From Scatolibacter rhodanostii (GTDB taxonomy: Bacteria; Bacillota; Clostridia; Oscillospirales; Acutalibacteraceae), in assembly GCF_900197595.1 (NCBI RefSeq), contig NZ_FZLO01000005.1, positions 62,001 through 126,000 on the forward strand: a stretch of DNA of 64,000 bases, written 5' to 3'. The first letter of the stretch is position 1. Every line of letters starts with the position of its first letter. Below are positions 17,626 to 25,735 of this stretch, piece by piece. Below the pieces are notes generated by a model that saw nothing but the letters and a program-made list of their open reading frames with translations, was not told where the DNA came from and did no database searches. The position numbers were made by a program, and so were the translations under genes.

Positions 17626-17966
17626 AACTGACAAAAAAAGGTCTTGAATCGGTTCGTTTCACGACAAGAGGCAAATGGTACTTAGGCTCGCAGGTCGATG
17701 AATTTATTGATAAAGTGATTCACGCTTCTGAAGAGCTTCAAAAAGAGAAAAGTGACCTTGAAAACCGACTAAAAGAAAAAGAAGAAGCACTGAATAAGCA
17801 AGAAGAAGTTAAAAAAGAAGAGAAAGAGGCAAAAGAAGTTTCGGTGGCTTATCAAGTCATGATTTGTGACGAACTCATTAAAGAAAGAAATTTGCTCATT
17901 GAGGAAATAAAAAGCTTACAAAAAGAGAAGAATGAGTTACAAGAAAACAAATCAGACGAGGAGTAA
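17622..17966 (+). CDS. Small DivIVA/GpsB-like coiled-coil protein
   Basis: A 114-residue, highly charged protein. Residues about 12-33 (RFTTRGKWYLGSQVDEFIDKV) resemble the membrane-binding N-terminal motif of DivIVA/GpsB, where an F..t.RGY...EVDeFLd.V pattern is conserved. A long coiled coil follows (about 35-114, rich in Glu and Lys). Family members mark curved membranes, poles and division sites. The assignment rests on pattern similarity. It overlaps rnmV by ATGA and is followed 3 bp later by the CBS protein, so it belongs to this operon. Confidence 0.65.
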   Translation: MKLTKKGLESVRFTTRGKWYLGSQVDEFIDKVIHASEELQKEKSDLENRLKEKEEALNKQEEVKKEEKEAKEVSVAYQVMICDELIKERNLLIEEIKSLQKEKNELQENKSDEE

Positions 17967-17968
17967 CT

Positions 17969-18688
17969 ATGGCAGATGTAAATGAATTTTTGGATTTATA
18001 TAAGCAAATGGAAGATGAACTTGAAGAACGATATCGCGGTGTTAGACGGCGCTATTCTAGCGTTGTGATGGAGTTTTCAAAGGAGCAGGACAGTGAACCT
18101 GTGCGTGCCAAGCTTGATATTTGCCGTGAAATTCGAAATTTGCTGACCCATAATCCTAATATTGGTGGCATGCCGGTTGCAGAACCATCAGAGCCTGTCA
18201 TTGAGTCAATGAGGGAGATTCTTGCCTATATTCGCAAACCTCCTTTAGCACTCGACTATGCTGTACAGGGCAAAAATATCATGAAAGCTTCTCTCTCGCA
18301 AAAAGTGCTACGCTTAATGGAGATTATGGATAAGAATGGGTACTCTCATGTGCCCGTTATGGAAAACGGTCTGTTTCAAGGGGTATTTAGTGCCGGAAGC
18401 ATTTTCCAATATATTCTAAATGGCGGCAAATCCATTACGGTGGATACGACAATGGAACAGTTTCGCGCTCATTTGCCGGTTGAAGTGCATAAAGAAAATT
18501 ATGCTTTTGCCGGAGCGGACACGACATATTTAGAAGTGCGCAATATGTTTCAGCGTCCAAAAGCCAAAAACAAGCGAGTTTCAGTCGTTTTTATTACAAA
18601 AACCGGCAAACAGGAAGAACCTCTTCTCGGTATGATTGTGCCAAGTGACGTATTGAATGAAAAAGATAATGGGGCTGTTTCCGGGTAG
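17969..18688 (+). CDS. CBS-domain protein with HEPN-like N-terminal helices
   Basis: A 239-residue protein. The C-terminal part (about 95-235) is a CBS pair: MKASLSQKVLRLMEIMDKNGYSHVPVMENGLFQGVFSAGSIFQYI is a clear CBS repeat, and a second repeat ends GMIVPSDVLNE. CBS pairs bind adenosine nucleotides. The N-terminal 90 residues are helical and contain REIRNLLTH with an Rx4H motif (Arg56-Asn57...His61), as seen in HEPN nuclease-like domains. The role is unknown. It lies 3 bp after the DivIVA-like gene with GAGGAG before the ATG. Confidence 0.75.
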   Translation: MADVNEFLDLYKQMEDELEERYRGVRRRYSSVVMEFSKEQDSEPVRAKLDICREIRNLLTHNPNIGGMPVAEPSEPVIESMREILAYIRKPPLALDYAVQGKNIMKASLSQKVLRLMEIMDKNGYSHVPVMENGLFQGVFSAGSIFQYILNGGKSITVDTTMEQFRAHLPVEVHKENYAFAGADTTYLEVRNMFQRPKAKNKRVSVVFITKTGKQEEPLLGMIVPSDVLNEKDNGAVSG

Positions 18689-18739
18689 GAAGACAGCTCT
18701 TTTTGATGTAAGGCAGATTCGGCAAAATTTGCTAGAATG

Positions 18740-18768
18740 TTGCTTTTTGCTGTTCAATCGTGTACAAT
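18740..18768 (+). promoter_or_regulatory. Sigma-A promoter of the GH25 pair
   Basis: TTGCTT (18740-18745) and TACAAT (18763-18768) are separated by 17 bp. The transcript would start near 18775 and meet a small terminator-like hairpin before the first GH25 gene. Confidence 0.5.
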
Positions 18769-18800
18769 ATAAAAAATATAAGATAATGTGTTTGGTTGTT

Positions 18801-18825
18801 AAGGCGAAGAGAAATCGCCTTTTTG
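18801..18825 (+). terminator. Small terminator or attenuator before GH25 pair
   Basis: AAGGCGA (18801-18807) pairs with TCGCCTT (18815-18821) and a T5 run ends at 18824. It lies 20 bp before the first GH25 start, downstream of the promoter at 18740. It may end the comEC-CBS operon, or act as a leader attenuator. Confidence 0.6.
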
Positions 18826-18843
18826 ATTTGAAAGGATGTTTTT

Positions 18844-19737
18844 ATGGATAAAACAACGAAAAAAACCGCTTTTTTATCAGTTGTTTCTTTTTTGTTGCTG
18901 GCAATTATAGGACTCTCCATTTTCTTTGCTACTCGTGAACCCTCTAAAAATACAGAAGATACGCCCGTTCAGCTTTTGGAAAAAACAGCAGAAGCCGGCA
19001 GTATTTTTGTAAAAGACAGTTATAATGGCGAAATGCAGATTCCCCAATATGACATTCCCTTGAGTCAATACGCCGCCGACAAGTTTAAGGTGGACGAGCA
19101 GGGTGTGATGAGTTATGAGAATTCTGCACTCGGCATTTCTATTAAAAATAAAAATGAAGATTCGATTGACTGGTCACAGGTAAAGGGCAGTGGGGTTCAG
19201 TTTGTTCTGCTGCGAGTTGGTTTTCGTGACTACAAAGACGGCGGCATTTATATTGATACTAAATTTCAAGAGAATATAAAAGGCGCCTTAGATGCAGGGC
19301 TTGATGTTGGTGTCTATTTCTTTTCTCAAGCGATGACAGAAGTAGAAGCAGTTGAAGAAGCAGAAACTGTTCTCAATCTAATTAAAGATTATCAGGTGAA
19401 ATATCCTGTCATGATTAAATGGGATTATGCGGCTAAGACCAAAGAAGAAGCACGCACCACCAATGCTACTTCAGAACAGATTACTAACGTGGTTCACGCT
19501 TTTTGCCAAAAGGTCAAGCAAGAGGGATATACGGCTGGATTTTATGGAGATAAGACGTTTGGATATGAAAAATTTGATTTAACTAAGCTGGCCGAATATG
19601 ATATGTGGTATACCGAATATCAAGAAACTCCTGCTTTTTACTATGACTTTAAGCTTTGGGAATATTCTGCAGAAGGAAAAGTTCCTGGTATTGCAGACAC
19701 AGTTGAAATGTGTATCGCACTGAAGAAATATAATTAG
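18844..19737 (+). CDS. GH25-fold protein with all catalytic residues replaced
   Basis: A 297-residue protein with an N-terminal membrane anchor (about 8-29) and an extracytoplasmic GH25 (N-acetylmuramidase) fold. It is clearly a paralogue of the next gene, sharing the VKDSYNGEMQIPQYD stalk motif and GVYFFSQA, YDMWYTEYQ and LWEYS. The acid/base and substrate residues are lost: Ser99 replaces the Asp of GIDVSxHQ, and IKWD (Lys192, Asp194) replaces FDWE. It is therefore unlikely to cleave peptidoglycan and may bind wall glycan or regulate its partner. AAAGGATG precedes the ATG. Confidence 0.85.
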   Translation: MDKTTKKTAFLSVVSFLLLAIIGLSIFFATREPSKNTEDTPVQLLEKTAEAGSIFVKDSYNGEMQIPQYDIPLSQYAADKFKVDEQGVMSYENSALGISIKNKNEDSIDWSQVKGSGVQFVLLRVGFRDYKDGGIYIDTKFQENIKGALDAGLDVGVYFFSQAMTEVEAVEEAETVLNLIKDYQVKYPVMIKWDYAAKTKEEARTTNATSEQITNVVHAFCQKVKQEGYTAGFYGDKTFGYEKFDLTKLAEYDMWYTEYQETPAFYYDFKLWEYSAEGKVPGIADTVEMCIALKKYN

Positions 19738-19748
19738 GAGGTGCGTGC

Positions 19749-20663
19749 ATGTTGAGAAAGAAATTAGAAAACGGGATTAAGCGGTTAAATCTTTCTTGGC
19801 TTGGTTGGCGAGCAGCACTATTGCTGATTGTTATTGGGCTGATTGTACTCATCATTCAGTTAGTTAAAGTACCGGTTACGCTTTCTGATGAAACAGCCGA
19901 AGATTTTGCCGGTGATGGACAAACATTAAAAATCTACATAGAAGATATTTATAATGGACGCACATTAATTCCTGAATATGATGTTGATTTAAACACTTAT
20001 GATTTAAACCAGTTTTCTGAAAATAAGCAGGGTTATAAAACCTATCCGAATGCCAAAATTGGTATTGACGTTTCTAGTCATCAGCAAGAGATTGACTGGA
20101 AAAAAGTGAAAGACAGCGGCATTGAGTTTGCCATTATCAGACTTGGCTATCGAGGTATGACAGAAGGCGGCCTATTTTTAGATGAATTCTTTCATCAAAA
20201 CATGGAGGAGGCCTTGGCAAACGATATCCCTGTAGGTGTCTATTTTTTCTCACAAGCCACTTCAGCAAAAGAAGCAGAAGAAGAAGCAGAATTTGTGCTG
20301 AAAGAGATAACAGAATATCAGGTGAGTTATCCCGTTGTATTTGATTGGGAAACTGTCATATCGCAAGAAGAAACGCCAAGAACCCATAATTTAGATATGG
20401 AACATCTGGCTTCTTTTGCAGAGGCGTTCTGCAAAAAAGTAGAAGAGGGCGGAAAAACCGCGGCTTTTTATACCAACAAACATTTAGGGTATAGCGGTTT
20501 TGATTTGGAGCATCTTAAAGACTATGACATGTGGTATGCTGAATATCAGCCTAAGCCGAGTTTTTACTACAACTTTCAAATTTGGCAGTATACTGAAAGT
20601 GGTCAAGTGCCAGGTATATCAACAGGGGTCGACATCAATCTGGCTTTTAAAAGCTATGAATAG
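19749..20663 (+). CDS. Membrane-anchored GH25 lysozyme (N-acetylmuramidase)
   Basis: A 304-residue protein with a cytoplasmic N-terminus, one helix (about 20-40) and an external stalk, then a GH25 domain from about residue 104. The expected active-site residues are present: Asp107 in IGIDVSSHQ, Asp199 and Glu201 in YPVVFDWE. YDMWYAEY and GVDIN complete the family pattern. It cleaves the MurNAc-GlcNAc bond of peptidoglycan. The gene follows its degenerate paralogue by 11 bp with a strong AGGAGGT site; the pair is one operon and probably arose by tandem duplication. Confidence 0.92.
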   Translation: MLRKKLENGIKRLNLSWLGWRAALLLIVIGLIVLIIQLVKVPVTLSDETAEDFAGDGQTLKIYIEDIYNGRTLIPEYDVDLNTYDLNQFSENKQGYKTYPNAKIGIDVSSHQQEIDWKKVKDSGIEFAIIRLGYRGMTEGGLFLDEFFHQNMEEALANDIPVGVYFFSQATSAKEAEEEAEFVLKEITEYQVSYPVVFDWETVISQEETPRTHNLDMEHLASFAEAFCKKVEEGGKTAAFYTNKHLGYSGFDLEHLKDYDMWYAEYQPKPSFYYNFQIWQYTESGQVPGISTGVDINLAFKSYE

Positions 20664-20682
20664 TTTGAAGTTTCATGCAAAA

Positions 20683-20719
20683 AGACAGCTCATCTGCAAA
20701 TTTTGCAGATGAGCTGTCT
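20683..20719 (+). terminator. Near-perfect 18-bp hairpin after GH25 pair
   Basis: Positions 20683-20700 and 20702-20719 are perfectly complementary with a single T between them, followed by GTCAATTTTT. It probably ends the GH25 transcript, although the T-run is broken and the loop would need to open a few pairs. Confidence 0.65.
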
Positions 20720-20750
20720 GTCAATTTTTATTATAGAAGAGGTTTATATT

Positions 20751-21515
20751 ATGCTGCTTACCTGTCATTTTTACGCAAGAAGTCTTTCAAGTGAACAGGA
20801 GATACAAGTTATTTTGCCCGATAAATTAAGGAAGAATACAGGAGAAAAGGCACCTGTTCTCTATCTCTTGCACGGTATGCTAGGGGATTCTACGGATTGG
20901 ACGCGTTACACATCATTAGAACGCTATGCCAAACAATATAATGTGGCTATTGTTATGCCATCTGCCGGGAATAGTTTTTATCACAATCAATCGGGTGGAC
21001 AGTTTTATTATGACTATATTGCCAATGAGCTGCCCGAGTTCGTAACTTCAATTTTGCCTATTTCCACGAATCGAGAAGAAAATTTTATAGCGGGTCTTTC
21101 AATGGGCGGTTTTGGAGCTTTTTATATTGGCTTGCAAAACTATAATCAATTTAGCCATGTTGCCAGCTTTTCAGGACCTTTGGATTTATATGAGGGTATG
21201 CAGGAAAAAAGATATCAGGCACACAATGGGGGAGATAGTGGGATTTTTGAAGTGTTAGAGCCGCTCAATAAAAACAGCGATTTATTTTCTTTGATTGATT
21301 CTATACAATTTGAAAAATTGCCAAACCTATTCATTAGCTGTGGTAAACAAGATTTTGTCTATGAAGATTTTGATAAAATGAAAAGTTTTCTTAATAGCCA
21401 TAAAATAAAGTTTTTTGCACAAGATGGCGACGGAAAACATGAGTGGGAATATTGGGACAAGCAAATTTCTGATTTATTGGCATGGCTGCCTGTCGAAAAA
21501 AGAGAAGAAAATTAA
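20751..21515 (+). CDS. Esterase D/tributyrin-esterase-like alpha/beta hydrolase
   Basis: A 254-residue serine hydrolase. The nucleophile lies in AGLSMGGFGAFYIGL (GxSxGG), the acid in ISCGKQDFVYEDF, and the catalytic His in DGKHEWEYWD. An oxyanion-hole segment LLHGMLGDSTDWTRYT is also present. There is no signal peptide, so it is cytoplasmic and likely cleaves short acyl esters, possibly acetylated sugars. The start at 20751 is supported by AGAGGT; an upstream in-frame start at 20703 lies within the hairpin region. Confidence 0.85.
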   Translation: MLLTCHFYARSLSSEQEIQVILPDKLRKNTGEKAPVLYLLHGMLGDSTDWTRYTSLERYAKQYNVAIVMPSAGNSFYHNQSGGQFYYDYIANELPEFVTSILPISTNREENFIAGLSMGGFGAFYIGLQNYNQFSHVASFSGPLDLYEGMQEKRYQAHNGGDSGIFEVLEPLNKNSDLFSLIDSIQFEKLPNLFISCGKQDFVYEDFDKMKSFLNSHKIKFFAQDGDGKHEWEYWDKQISDLLAWLPVEKREEN

Positions 21516-21544
21516 AAAATGCCATCTGCAATATTTTAAAGTGA

Positions 21545-21586
21545 AAAACCCGAATTACAGTTTGTTTTAGCTGTAATTCGGGTTTT
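21545..21586. terminator. Bidirectional terminator, esterase / PTS IIC
   Basis: AAAACCCGAATTACAG and CTGTAATTCGGGTTTT form a perfect 16-bp stem around a 10-base loop. It sits between the convergent esterase and PTS IIC genes and serves both. Confidence 0.88.
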
Positions 21587-21610
21587 ATAATTGGGCTAAT
21601 AGTTATACAA

Positions 21611-22645
21611 CTATACTTGCAATTTCATGTCGCCTAACTTCACAATTCCCTTTTTACGCAGAAAGTAATCCAGTAAAAAGGCAATGAGTGCAGGAATGAG
21701 AAAATGTAAGACAATCACTTGCAGTAATAAGATATTTTGAGGCACATCAGGCATGGCAGCAAAAGTGCCGAATTGACCGACCAGTCCACTGCTACCCATA
21801 CCAGCTCCGCTAGCGATGTTTTCAAGTTTGAAAACAGACGCTGAAAGTGCACCGCATATAGCACTGCTAACAGTAGGGGCAATCCAGACAGCGGGGTGTT
21901 TAATCACGTTCACAAATTGGATTTTAGAGGTGCCAAAGCCTTGTGACAGTAGACCGCCGATTCCGTTGTCGCGGAAGCTTGCAACGGCAAACCCCACCAT
22001 TTGAGCGGCACAACCAGCTGCAGCAGCCCCTGCTGCCAGGCCGGATAAATCCAGCATAATGCATAGGCCGGCCGAGCTAATGGGACCAGTGAGTACCATG
22101 CCAACTAAAGAACCGATGATGATTCCCATCGGTAGTGGGGCAAAGGTTGTGGCAGTATTAATAATGCTGCCAAGTGCAACCATCAAGCTTTGTATGCCAG
22201 GGCCTACCAGCTGACCTGCGATTGACCCTGAAACCAAAGTAATAATGGGCGTAATAATAATATCTACCGGTGTTTTGCCGGCAACCAAAGAGCCAATCTC
22301 TGTGCCGACAAGGGCAGCGATATAAGCGCCCACAGGGCCGCCCAAAGAATAGCCGAAAGCACCGCATGAGGCAGCTCCAATGATGACCAGCAGTTTAGCG
22401 TCTAGCTTATAAGCAATCGCAGCGCCAACGGCTGCTCCTACGACGGGAGAAGAGGCAGCAACAATAGCAGCATAAGGTGCCAAAAAGCCTAAGAAGCTGA
22501 CCTTGCTGATTTGTGATAGGATAAGGCCAATGACTAAAGAAGCAAGCAGACCAAACCCCATAGCATTCATGGCTTCAATGAGCCAACGTTTGCCAAAGTA
22601 ACGAGCAAGTTCTTTAAAAGATTTTTTAGATGTTTGTGTGTTCAA
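21611..22645 (-). CDS. PTS_EIIC_2 family (PfoR-like) membrane protein
   Basis: A 344-residue protein with about nine or ten helices and Gly/Ala-rich loops (GGPVGAYIAALVGTEIGSLVAGKTPVDIIITPIITLVSG). It matches the PTS_EIIC_2 family, which includes Clostridium perfringens PfoR. These proteins resemble sugar-transport IIC subunits but usually lack adjacent IIA/IIB genes, as here. The substrate is unknown, and PfoR has been tied to toxin regulation. Start is a TTG at 22645 with an AAGGAAG site; no better in-frame start exists. It has an unusually long leader (see 22646-22941). Confidence 0.78.
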   Translation of the reverse strand: MNTQTSKKSFKELARYFGKRWLIEAMNAMGFGLLASLVIGLILSQISKVSFLGFLAPYAAIVAASSPVVGAAVGAAIAYKLDAKLLVIIGAASCGAFGYSLGGPVGAYIAALVGTEIGSLVAGKTPVDIIITPIITLVSGSIAGQLVGPGIQSLMVALGSIINTATTFAPLPMGIIIGSLVGMVLTGPISSAGLCIMLDLSGLAAGAAAAGCAAQMVGFAVASFRDNGIGGLLSQGFGTSKIQFVNVIKHPAVWIAPTVSSAICGALSASVFKLENIASGAGMGSSGLVGQFGTFAAMPDVPQNILLLQVIVLHFLIPALIAFLLDYFLRKKGIVKLGDMKLQV

Positions 22646-22941
22646 TGGATGTTCTTCCTTTCTGAACGGTATGTACCTCTATTGGGTGATTTTTAACCGT
22701 GTTTTTGGAAATCAGAAGAAAGTTTGTCTTTTGGGGAGATTTTTCACCTTTTTTCCACCACGTTTTTCGAGTGGAAGGTGCACACACCAAAATAGGGAAA
22801 GCAATCCTCTGATGAACATCTATATTTAACTATGTTGCCCAAAAAATTCGACGCCGATTCTTTTGTTGTTTGGTTTGCCGTTTCTTGAGCCGTATTAATT
22901 TGCAGCTGTTAATTAGTTTTTACGCAATTTTGATTGATTTG
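22646..22941 (-). promoter_or_regulatory. Long structured leader of the PfoR-like gene
   Basis: About 295 nt lie between the predicted start near 22941 and the coding start. The clearest element is a hairpin at 22756-22791: minus-strand CACCTTCCAC and GTGGA...AAGGTG pair with an A-rich bulge. I do not recognise a known riboswitch. No protein-coding frame of note is present. Confidence 0.4.
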
Positions 22942-22947
22942 AGAGCT

Positions 22948-22976
22948 ATTATACCATTGCATTGCCAAACTCGCAA
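22948..22976 (-). promoter_or_regulatory. Sigma-A promoter of the PfoR-like gene
   Basis: Minus-strand TTGCGA (22976-22971), 17-bp spacer, TATAAT (22953-22948). Confidence 0.55.
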
Positions 22977-23011
22977 GCTATTACAGAAAAGCAAATCAAT
23001 ATAAAGACAAC

Positions 23012-23057
23012 AAAAAACTTCCTCTCTGCAGTAAAGACGGCATAGAAGAAGTTTTTT
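23012..23057 (-). terminator. Terminator after gdhA
   Basis: On the minus strand AAAAACTTC and GAAGTTTTTT enclose a long loop with a weak inner stem, followed by T6. It lies about 115 bp beyond the gdhA stop. Confidence 0.55.
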
Positions 23058-23170
23058 ATTTATTAAGAAAGCATATAGAAAGATCTGTTTTAACACAGTG
23101 TAGAAACAGATCAATCAAATATTAAACAATATCAAAATTTTACGGCCGATCAGACTAGTCAGCAAAATTC

Positions 23171-24505
<1,335 letters not shown>

Positions 24506-24520
24506 CTATCACTCCAAACT

Positions 24521-24544
24521 GCAAGTTTTTTATTTTTAACTTGC
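24521..24544 (-). promoter_or_regulatory. Hairpin at the 5' end of the gdhA transcript
   Basis: GCAAGTT (24521-24527) and AACTTGC (24538-24544) form a 7-bp stem within about 30 nt of the predicted start. No T-run follows on the minus strand. Confidence 0.35.
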
Positions 24545-24557
24545 AAAAACTAAAGGA

Positions 24558-24586
24558 ATTATAACATTTTAGAATTTGAAAAGCAA
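24558..24586 (-). promoter_or_regulatory. Sigma-A promoter of gdhA
   Basis: Minus-strand TTGCTT (24586-24581), 17-bp spacer, perfect TATAAT (24563-24558). Confidence 0.6.
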
Positions 24587-24718
24587 TGAAAGTAGGAGAA
24601 AAAAATACTGGAAATTCATTTCATTAACTTTTCAATAAAAAAGTAGACAAATTCTGCACTCTTTTTCTTGAAAGCATTAGCCAAGAAACGTAAATCTGCT
24701 GAATAAAGCATAAAAAGA

Positions 24719-24747
24719 TTGACATAATCGCACATATCTAATAAAAT
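24719..24747 (+). promoter_or_regulatory. Sigma-A promoter of purC
   Basis: TTGACA (24719-24724), 17-bp spacer, TAAAAT (24742-24747). The start would be near 24754, directly at the first base of a terminator stem. Confidence 0.7.
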
Positions 24748-24755
24748 TATAAGAG

Positions 24756-24791
24756 ATTCTGCTTATCCGCAGACAGAGGCAGAATTTTTTT
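24756..24791 (+). terminator. Terminator hairpin at the start of the purC leader
   Basis: ATTCTGC (24756-24762) pairs with GCAGAAT (24779-24785), followed by T7. There is no plus-strand gene upstream for it to end, so it is probably an attenuator of the purC transcript itself. Confidence 0.6.
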
Positions 24792-24800
24792 GTTTGTGTT

Positions 24801-24846
24801 AATTCAGGTGTAGGCTGAGTTTTGCGAGCCACAGGCTGAATTTTTT
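24801..24846 (+). terminator. Second terminator-like hairpin in the purC leader
   Basis: AATTCAG (24801-24807) pairs with CTGAATT (24836-24842); an inner GGCT/AGCC stem stacks inside it; T6 follows. A further stem, CTGTTTTG/CAAAACAG, occupies 24852-24874. Confidence 0.5.
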
Positions 24847-24941
24847 GAACGCTGTTTTGTTGCTGCCAAAACAGTGCCACCATTTTCAGAGCGGTGTTAT
24901 GTCTGGTTGGCATAAGACCCAAGAAAGGACATGAATTTAAC

Positions 24942-25652
24942 ATGGAAAAAAAGGAAATGCTTTATGAAGGCAAGGCCAAAAGAGTTTATGCCACAAGTGA
25001 CCCTGAATGCTGTATCGTTTCTTATAAAGATGATGCAACTGCCTTTAACGGACTGAAAAAAGGAACGATCATAGGCAAGGGTGTCGTGAATAACCGCATG
25101 TCTAACTTTATGTTTCAAAAATTAGAAAAAAATGGCGTGAAAACGCATTTTGTTGAAGAGCTGAATGACCGTGAAACGGTTGTGAAAAAAGTGCAGATTG
25201 TACCGCTCGAAGTAATCGTTCGCAACGTGGCTGCCGGAAGCCTCTCTAAAAGACTGGGTTTACCTGAAGGCACCAAAATGAAATGTCCGGTTTTAGAATT
25301 CTGCTATAAAGATGATGAGCTGGGCGACCCCATGCTCAACAACTACCATATTTTTGCGATGGAACTTGCCACAAAAGAAGAGGTAGACCAAATCGCTGAG
25401 ATGAGTCTGAAAATTAACGAGCAAATGCTTGATTATTTTGACACCGTCAATGTAGACTTGATTGACTTTAAATTGGAGTTCGGCAGACTGCCAAACGGCG
25501 AAATCATTTTGGCCGACGAAATTTCACCCGATACTTGCCGCTTCTGGGATAAAACAACAAAAGAGAAGCTGGATAAAGATAGATTCCGCCGTGATATGGG
25601 CGGTGTGGAAGAAGCCTACGAAGAAATGATGAAAAGATTGGGCCTGCAATAA
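24942..25652 (+). CDS. purC: SAICAR synthetase
   Basis: The 236-residue enzyme joins CAIR and aspartate in step 7 or 8 of purine synthesis. Family motifs are [10 protein letters not shown] at the N-terminus, [25 protein letters not shown] and [15 protein letters not shown] chose the ATG at 24942 by homology; AAAGGA is 12 bases upstream, and an out-of-frame ATG lies at 24931 just after it. The leader contains successive terminator-like hairpins, so expression is probably controlled by attenuation. Confidence 0.95.
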   Translation: MEKKEMLYEGKAKRVYATSDPECCIVSYKDDATAFNGLKKGTIIGKGVVNNRMSNFMFQKLEKNGVKTHFVEELNDRETVVKKVQIVPLEVIVRNVAAGSLSKRLGLPEGTKMKCPVLEFCYKDDELGDPMLNNYHIFAMELATKEEVDQIAEMSLKINEQMLDYFDTVNVDLIDFKLEFGRLPNGEIILADEISPDTCRFWDKTTKEKLDKDRFRRDMGGVEEAYEEMMKRLGLQ

Positions 25653-25656
25653 AAAT

Positions 25657-25694
25657 AAAAAGGGACAAGCGGCCTAGGCAGATTGTCCCTTTTA
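25657..25694 (+). terminator. Terminator between purC and purB
   Basis: AAAAGGGACAA and TTGTCCCTTTT form an 11-bp stem around a GC-rich loop. It lies only about 40 bp before the purB start, so purB is either expressed by read-through or from a promoter inside this short gap. Confidence 0.75.
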
Positions 25695-25735
25695 TCGTTA
25701 GTACCAAAATACAGAGAAAAGATGGAGTTTGAAAC

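Noticed and set aside
22638-22829. 63-codon plus-strand open frame in the PfoR-like leader
   Set aside because: It has no ribosome site and overlaps the conserved-looking leader stem; composition is unlike a protein.
24677-24943. Open frame of 88 codons on the minus strand upstream of gdhA
   Set aside because: It overlaps the purC promoter, leader hairpins and start; it has no ribosome site and its composition reflects the hairpin repeats.
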